From Symsagittifera roscoffensis (taxonomy: Eukaryota > Xenacoelomorpha > Acoela > Convolutidae), in the NCBI RefSeq assembly GCF_963678635.1, contig NC_087067.1, forward strand, positions 33,824,401 to 33,888,400: DNA of 64,000 bases, in the 5' to 3' direction. The translations under genes were made by a program, and so were the position numbers. Below the pieces are notes generated by a model. That model saw only the letters and a list, made by a program, of their open reading frames with translations, did no database searches and was not told the origin of the DNA. Positions 60,971 to 64,000 of the stretch are shown piece after piece; within the stretch, counting starts at the first letter, position 1; the number at the start of each line of letters is the position of its first letter.

Positions 60971-61089
60971 GCCTACGACCATACCATGTTGAATGCACCG
61001 GTTCTCGTCCGATCACCGAAGTTAAGCAACATTGGGCCTGGTTAGTACTTGGATGGGAGACCGCCTGGGAACACCAGGTGTTGTAGGCT
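60971..61089 (+). rRNA. 5S ribosomal RNA, unit 52 (last)
   Basis: Consensus gene; the flank after the T-run reads TTTTAGGTAAAGC instead of TTTTATTTAAAGC. SR1/SR2-fused spacer like unit 51. Last 5S before the retroelement. Confidence 0.98.
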
Positions 61090-61609
61090 TTTAGGTAAAG
61101 CAAAAGTAATTCTTTTACTTTTATGCGCTAAGAGTTATTGCTGTTTAAATTTCGGTGATGTCAAAAAAATAAGCCCAATCGAGCCTGGTGAATTGCGCGA
61201 ACGGCCATAACTCGCCCAAAAATTTTAAAATTTCCAAATTTTTTTATTTGGATCACAAGATCATAGTCAAATCTTGGGGGACTGAGAAAATGAACCAATT
61301 TCGTCGGTCCAACACAAAGTTATAAGCTTTTGAAATCTCGGTGATACCAAAAAGTTAAGCCTAATCGAGCGTGGTGCAAAAAATGAAATTTTCAAAATTT
61401 TTGTTTTTTTATTTTCGTTCAAAGTTCATTTTTTTCATCTTGTTTCATAAATTTGAGCTCAGGAAAATTCCAACGAGCCCAAATCGACATTTGTAGCTCA
61501 AGTGTACGTGGAGTAATCATCAGTTGAAAATTTGGGGGGACCCGAATTTCGGCCATTTTGGACGAAAATCGGCCTAAAAGCTAACTTTTAAGTTAGTGCA
61601 ATTTTTTTT

Positions 61610-61726
61610 CTTGCATTTTTCAAGAGAGCTGGGCTGCCCTCCGCTGTCGCAGAGTGCATTCAAAGAAAACTTATCAAATAGATTTGAATACTTACCTATT
61701 TAATAAGTTTATCACAACAATTAGGC
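61610..61726 (-). ncRNA. Candidate SL RNA, unit 52 (at retroelement junction)
   Basis: Complete exon, donor and stem. The Sm-like site is altered (GAGAGCTGGG, + strand). Array sequence stops at its inferred 5' end: its normal upstream promoter is replaced by the 3' end of the retroelement, so it is probably silent. Confidence 0.68.
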
Positions 61727-61862
61727 TTTCAAATAATTTATTAACGATTGTAATTACAAATTACAAAAAAGGAAAGCAATTAGTTACACATATTTAGTTA
61801 CAGTTAGCAGAAAAAAAAATACGACATCAAATGTAATATAATACACCATGAAGATAATCATT
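61727..61862 (-). other. Retroelement 3' UTR
   Basis: AT-rich, non-coding, between the last stop of the broken ORF and the array junction. Contains a T-rich run and an AATAAA close to the end. No tail repeat is visible. Confidence 0.6.
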
Positions 61863-62414
61863 TTATGGAATGGAACCGAGTTTTTTGAGATATTCAGATG
61901 TATCTTGACACCATGATGATATCAGCTTAGCTACAATGTATTTCATGCCTATTACATTTTCTTCAACAAGCAGATCTTTTATTGAATTGAAATTAAGTTT
62001 TTCTTTAAAAGTAGAGCAGTTTTCAAAAGCGAAAAACAAATGTTGCATGCTTTCGAACTCTCTTTCACAAGAGTAACAAAGGGGGTGGTCCACCAAATTT
62101 TTAATCCATTTCCTGGGCTTATCCAGATAACTATTTAAGAAAAATAATTAGAGAATGTTTTTATCTAGAGGGGTGAACTTTTTATGTTTCCATATTTTGG
62201 TTAAGAATTGAAAAATCAAAGATTTGTCTGATAGATTAAGATCCGGGTAGAAATTCGCAACTTTTCTAGCTATAACCTTCGTTTTATAATTTGGAAGCAT
62301 CAACTCTGCATAAAGACTAGATATGTTCATCTTCATAGGATTAATTACTTTTCCATTTTGAACTAGCTGAAAACTATCTCGAGCAAACTCGAGAATGAAA
62401 ATGTTTTTTTTTAA
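61863..62414 (-). pseudogene. LINE ORF2 C-terminal region, broken
   Basis: Same protein as the upstream RT but in another frame. This reading frame is open from 62414, has an in-frame TAA at 62148-62150, then continues to 61863. The last part holds a zinc-knuckle-like motif, CYSC...QHLF...C, typical of LINE C-termini. The residue five after the His is Phe where Cys would be expected, with a Cys three further on, so the finger is probably damaged. A single TGT-to-TTT change would explain this. Frameshift plus stops mark this copy as inactive. Confidence 0.75.
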
Positions 62415-62466
62415 TTAAGAAATTTTTGAAGGATCTGAAAATCTTAGATTTTTTGAAGTAGATCAC

Positions 62467-64000
62467 TTATTTGTTGCTACCCAAGGTATTAAGTAGGGAT
62501 AACATGTCAAAAATTTTTGCAGCCGCAATATAAAAATTTAAATTTTTGAAGCCTGTGCCTCCATTATTGAATGGAAGGTATAAGATCTGCTTGTTGATTG
62601 AATGTTTTCCTCCAAGCCATACACTGTTAATCAATTTCATTTCTAGCCTATCAATGAAAGTTTTTGTCAACTCCAAGTGCCTCATCACATATACGAGTCT
62701 TGAGGTCACAAAAGTCTCAATATTCAGGCTTCGCGCCCAGAGAGTCATACATTTTAAGCTGAATTTAGCTGAATTATTAATCGTATCTTCCAATATCTTG
62801 GTTTTAATTTTCAATGAATCATTCAAGCTTAAGCGTATGCCTAATAATTTAAGCGATGATACTTTCTTCAACTGTTTAGGCACGAAACCTAAACTCAGAA
62901 CTTTGGTTTTATCTACATTTATAGCAAGTTTTGATACCAAATTGAACTTATTGATTTCATCGAGTAAATTTCCGATACAAGCGCGTTTAATGAAAACACT
63001 AATATCATCGGCGTAGGCCACAATTTTAAGTGCTTGGTTGGATTTGATAGATTTATTATAGCGTATGGCTTGGAGTAAAGGTTCCATTCCTAAAATGAAC
63101 AAAAGCGCCGAAAGAGGGCATCCTTGTTTAATCCCATTGTCGACTCTAATTGATCGTGATAGGTAGCCACCTATTTCTATCATCGCTTTGGTATCAGTAT
63201 ATATGATGGATATCAAAGAAGTTATGATTTCTGGACAGCCTATGGCTGTTAAAACGTTCAAAATGTAATCACGGTCCATACGGTCAAAAGCCTTACTGAA
63301 ATCGATGGCTACCACACAATTAGATTTTCCGAGTTTTTCTTGAGCTAATCTAGCCCTAATTATGGCTGTATGAATACTGCGCTTTGGCAAATAAGCAAGT
63401 TGATGTTTGCATATTAGATTATTTAAAGGGTCTCTTAAACGAGATGCCAGAACATGGGAAAGAATTTTGAGATCAGTGTTAAGGAGGCTTATTGGTCGGA
63501 TTTCGTCCACATTTAAACTGTTTTCAATTTTTGGGATGAGTTTTATTATTGAAATGAGAAACGACCTAGGTGCCGCTTTATTGTAGCACATCGAGTTAAA
63601 TAATTCAGCGAGCAATGGAGCGAAAAAGTTTGAGTGGCTTTTATACAAGTCTGAAGTAAGACCATCAGATCCAGGTGCGCTATTTTTATTTAATTTATTT
63701 ATAGCTTGCTTCACTTCCTCTTCACCTATTGGCGAATTATTAAACAATTTGGTAATTTTCTTTATTCGTTTTGAATTCCGCAGCTTAAAAGCATTCAAAA
63801 GCTCCTCCCTAGTTGCGTAGTTGGCGTCAGCAACCGTTTTTTTATAGTAAATATTGGAGTAAAAGCTCGAGAATTCGTTCAAAATTTCATCAATGTCATT
63901 GGAAATTTCATCACTTTTCAGCTTTATTTGCTTAATACTTTTATTAACTTTGAAGTAACTTAGCAGTGATTTAAGCGCAACTGAATCACCATGGTTGAGG
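62467..64000 (-). CDS. LINE ORF2 reverse transcriptase, 5'-partial
   Basis: Open from the right window edge to a TAA at 62467-62469, about 510 codons; no start can be assigned. Counting from the codon at 63882: finger motif SAPGSDG at 68-74, RPISLLN at 129-135, first catalytic Asp in VAIDFSKAFD at 194, GIKQGCPLS at 250-258, and catalytic YADD at 290-293. All RT active-site acidic residues are present. A thumb-like region follows, with a GGTGFKNL motif near the end as in L1/Tx1 proteins. It would copy the element's RNA onto nicked target DNA. The normal C-terminus is displaced by a frameshift, so the gene as seen is truncated. Confidence 0.88.
   Translation of the reverse strand, partial: LNHGDSVALKSLLSYFKVNKSIKQIKLKSDEISNDIDEILNEFSSFYSNIYYKKTVADANYATREELLNAFKLRNSKRIKKITKLFNNSPIGEEEVKQAINKLNKNSAPGSDGLTSDLYKSHSNFFAPLLAELFNSMCYNKAAPRSFLISIIKLIPKIENSLNVDEIRPISLLNTDLKILSHVLASRLRDPLNNLICKHQLAYLPKRSIHTAIIRARLAQEKLGKSNCVVAIDFSKAFDRMDRDYILNVLTAIGCPEIITSLISIIYTDTKAMIEIGGYLSRSIRVDNGIKQGCPLSALLFILGMEPLLQAIRYNKSIKSNQALKIVAYADDISVFIKRACIGNLLDEINKFNLVSKLAINVDKTKVLSLGFVPKQLKKVSSLKLLGIRLSLNDSLKIKTKILEDTINNSAKFSLKCMTLWARSLNIETFVTSRLVYVMRHLELTKTFIDRLEMKLINSVWLGGKHSINKQILYLPFNNGGTGFKNLNFYIAAAKIFDMLSLLNTLGSNK

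Larger units (their letters stand above)
1..61726. repeat. Tandem 5S rRNA / candidate SL RNA array, 52 units
   Basis: Head-to-tail array. Start-to-start 5S distances are about 1,265-1,284 bp in full units, with short units of 1,182 (unit 12), 1,066 (18), 517 (23), 901-902 (24-26), 904-905 (28, 29, 36, 47), 890 (34) and 1,091 bp (51). Order within a unit on the + strand: 5S gene, T-run, three 5S-like subrepeats, poly-T tract, two conserved hairpins, candidate SL RNA gene (- strand), about 337 bp of divergent promoter region, then the next 5S. Units differ mainly by single substitutions and short indels, as expected for concerted evolution. Confidence 0.97.
61727..64000 (-). mobile_element. Non-LTR retrotransposon, L1/Tx1-like, 3' part
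   Basis: The - strand holds the reverse transcriptase, C-terminal region and zinc-finger remnant of a LINE, then a 3' UTR of about 136 bp ending TATTTGAAA next to the SL RNA gene. There is no poly-A tail; an AATAAA lies at 61737-61742. The element runs off the right edge, so endonuclease, ORF1 and 5' end are unseen. L1/Tx1 affinity is suggested by the spacing and wording of RT motifs (RPISLLN, DFSKAFDRMD, IKQGCPLS, YADD) and a CCHC-like end; a tree is needed to place the clade. Confidence 0.85.

Noticed and set aside
1-61726. CRISPR or satellite-only interpretation of the tandem repeats.
   Set aside because: Repeat length and unit content (complete 5S genes) rule out CRISPR. The units carry genes, so this is not a plain satellite.
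1-61726. Naming the host from the 5S sequence.
   Set aside because: The 5S resembles invertebrate sequences in general, but 119 nt read by eye does not separate phyla.
62546-63016. 156-codon ORF on the + strand.
   Set aside because: Antisense shadow of the reverse transcriptase frame.

Overview
The window is almost entirely one tandem array from a metazoan nuclear genome. The sequence is AT-rich and the 5S rRNA is of invertebrate type. The host cannot be named from the sequence. Positions 1 to about 61,726 hold 52 consecutive repeat units. Most are 1,265-1,284 bp; shorter units of 1,182, 1,091, 1,066, about 900 and 517 bp arose by internal deletion. Each unit carries a 119-nt 5S rRNA gene on the + strand, except unit 23, whose 5S is truncated. 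There are therefore 51 full-length 5S copies and one fragment.

The 5S spacer also encodes something not obvious at first reading. On the - strand of every unit, about 338 bp upstream of the next 5S gene and divergent from it, is a ~117-nt candidate spliced-leader (SL) RNA gene. It has an exon of about 31 nt ending ATAG|GTAAGT, a perfect U1-type 5' splice site in the loop edge of a 15-bp stem, two further small hairpins, and a pyrimidine-rich Sm-like site (AATTCTCTTG). 5S-SL linkage with opposite orientation is known from the Caenorhabditis 5S/SL1 cluster; this exon sequence is not one I recognise. If real, the array would be a combined 5S rRNA / trans-splicing locus.

The rest of the spacer (about 700 bp, 5S 3' side) contains three ~60-bp subrepeats about 187 bp apart. 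Their core resembles the 5S internal promoter (box A plus intermediate element). Recombination between subrepeats explains ten of the short units. Shared private variants show block duplications of 2.56, 8.15 and 10.7 kb within the array, and one 5S gene was destroyed by an apparent template-switch event.

The array ends at about 61,726, exactly at the inferred 5' end of the last SL RNA gene, where a non-LTR retrotransposon of the L1/Tx1 type begins (- strand, same orientation as the SL gene). Its reverse transcriptase domain is open to the window edge, but its C-terminal part is broken by stops and a frameshift. No ordinary protein-coding host gene is seen. The many 60-110-codon ORFs in the array are by-products of the repeat.
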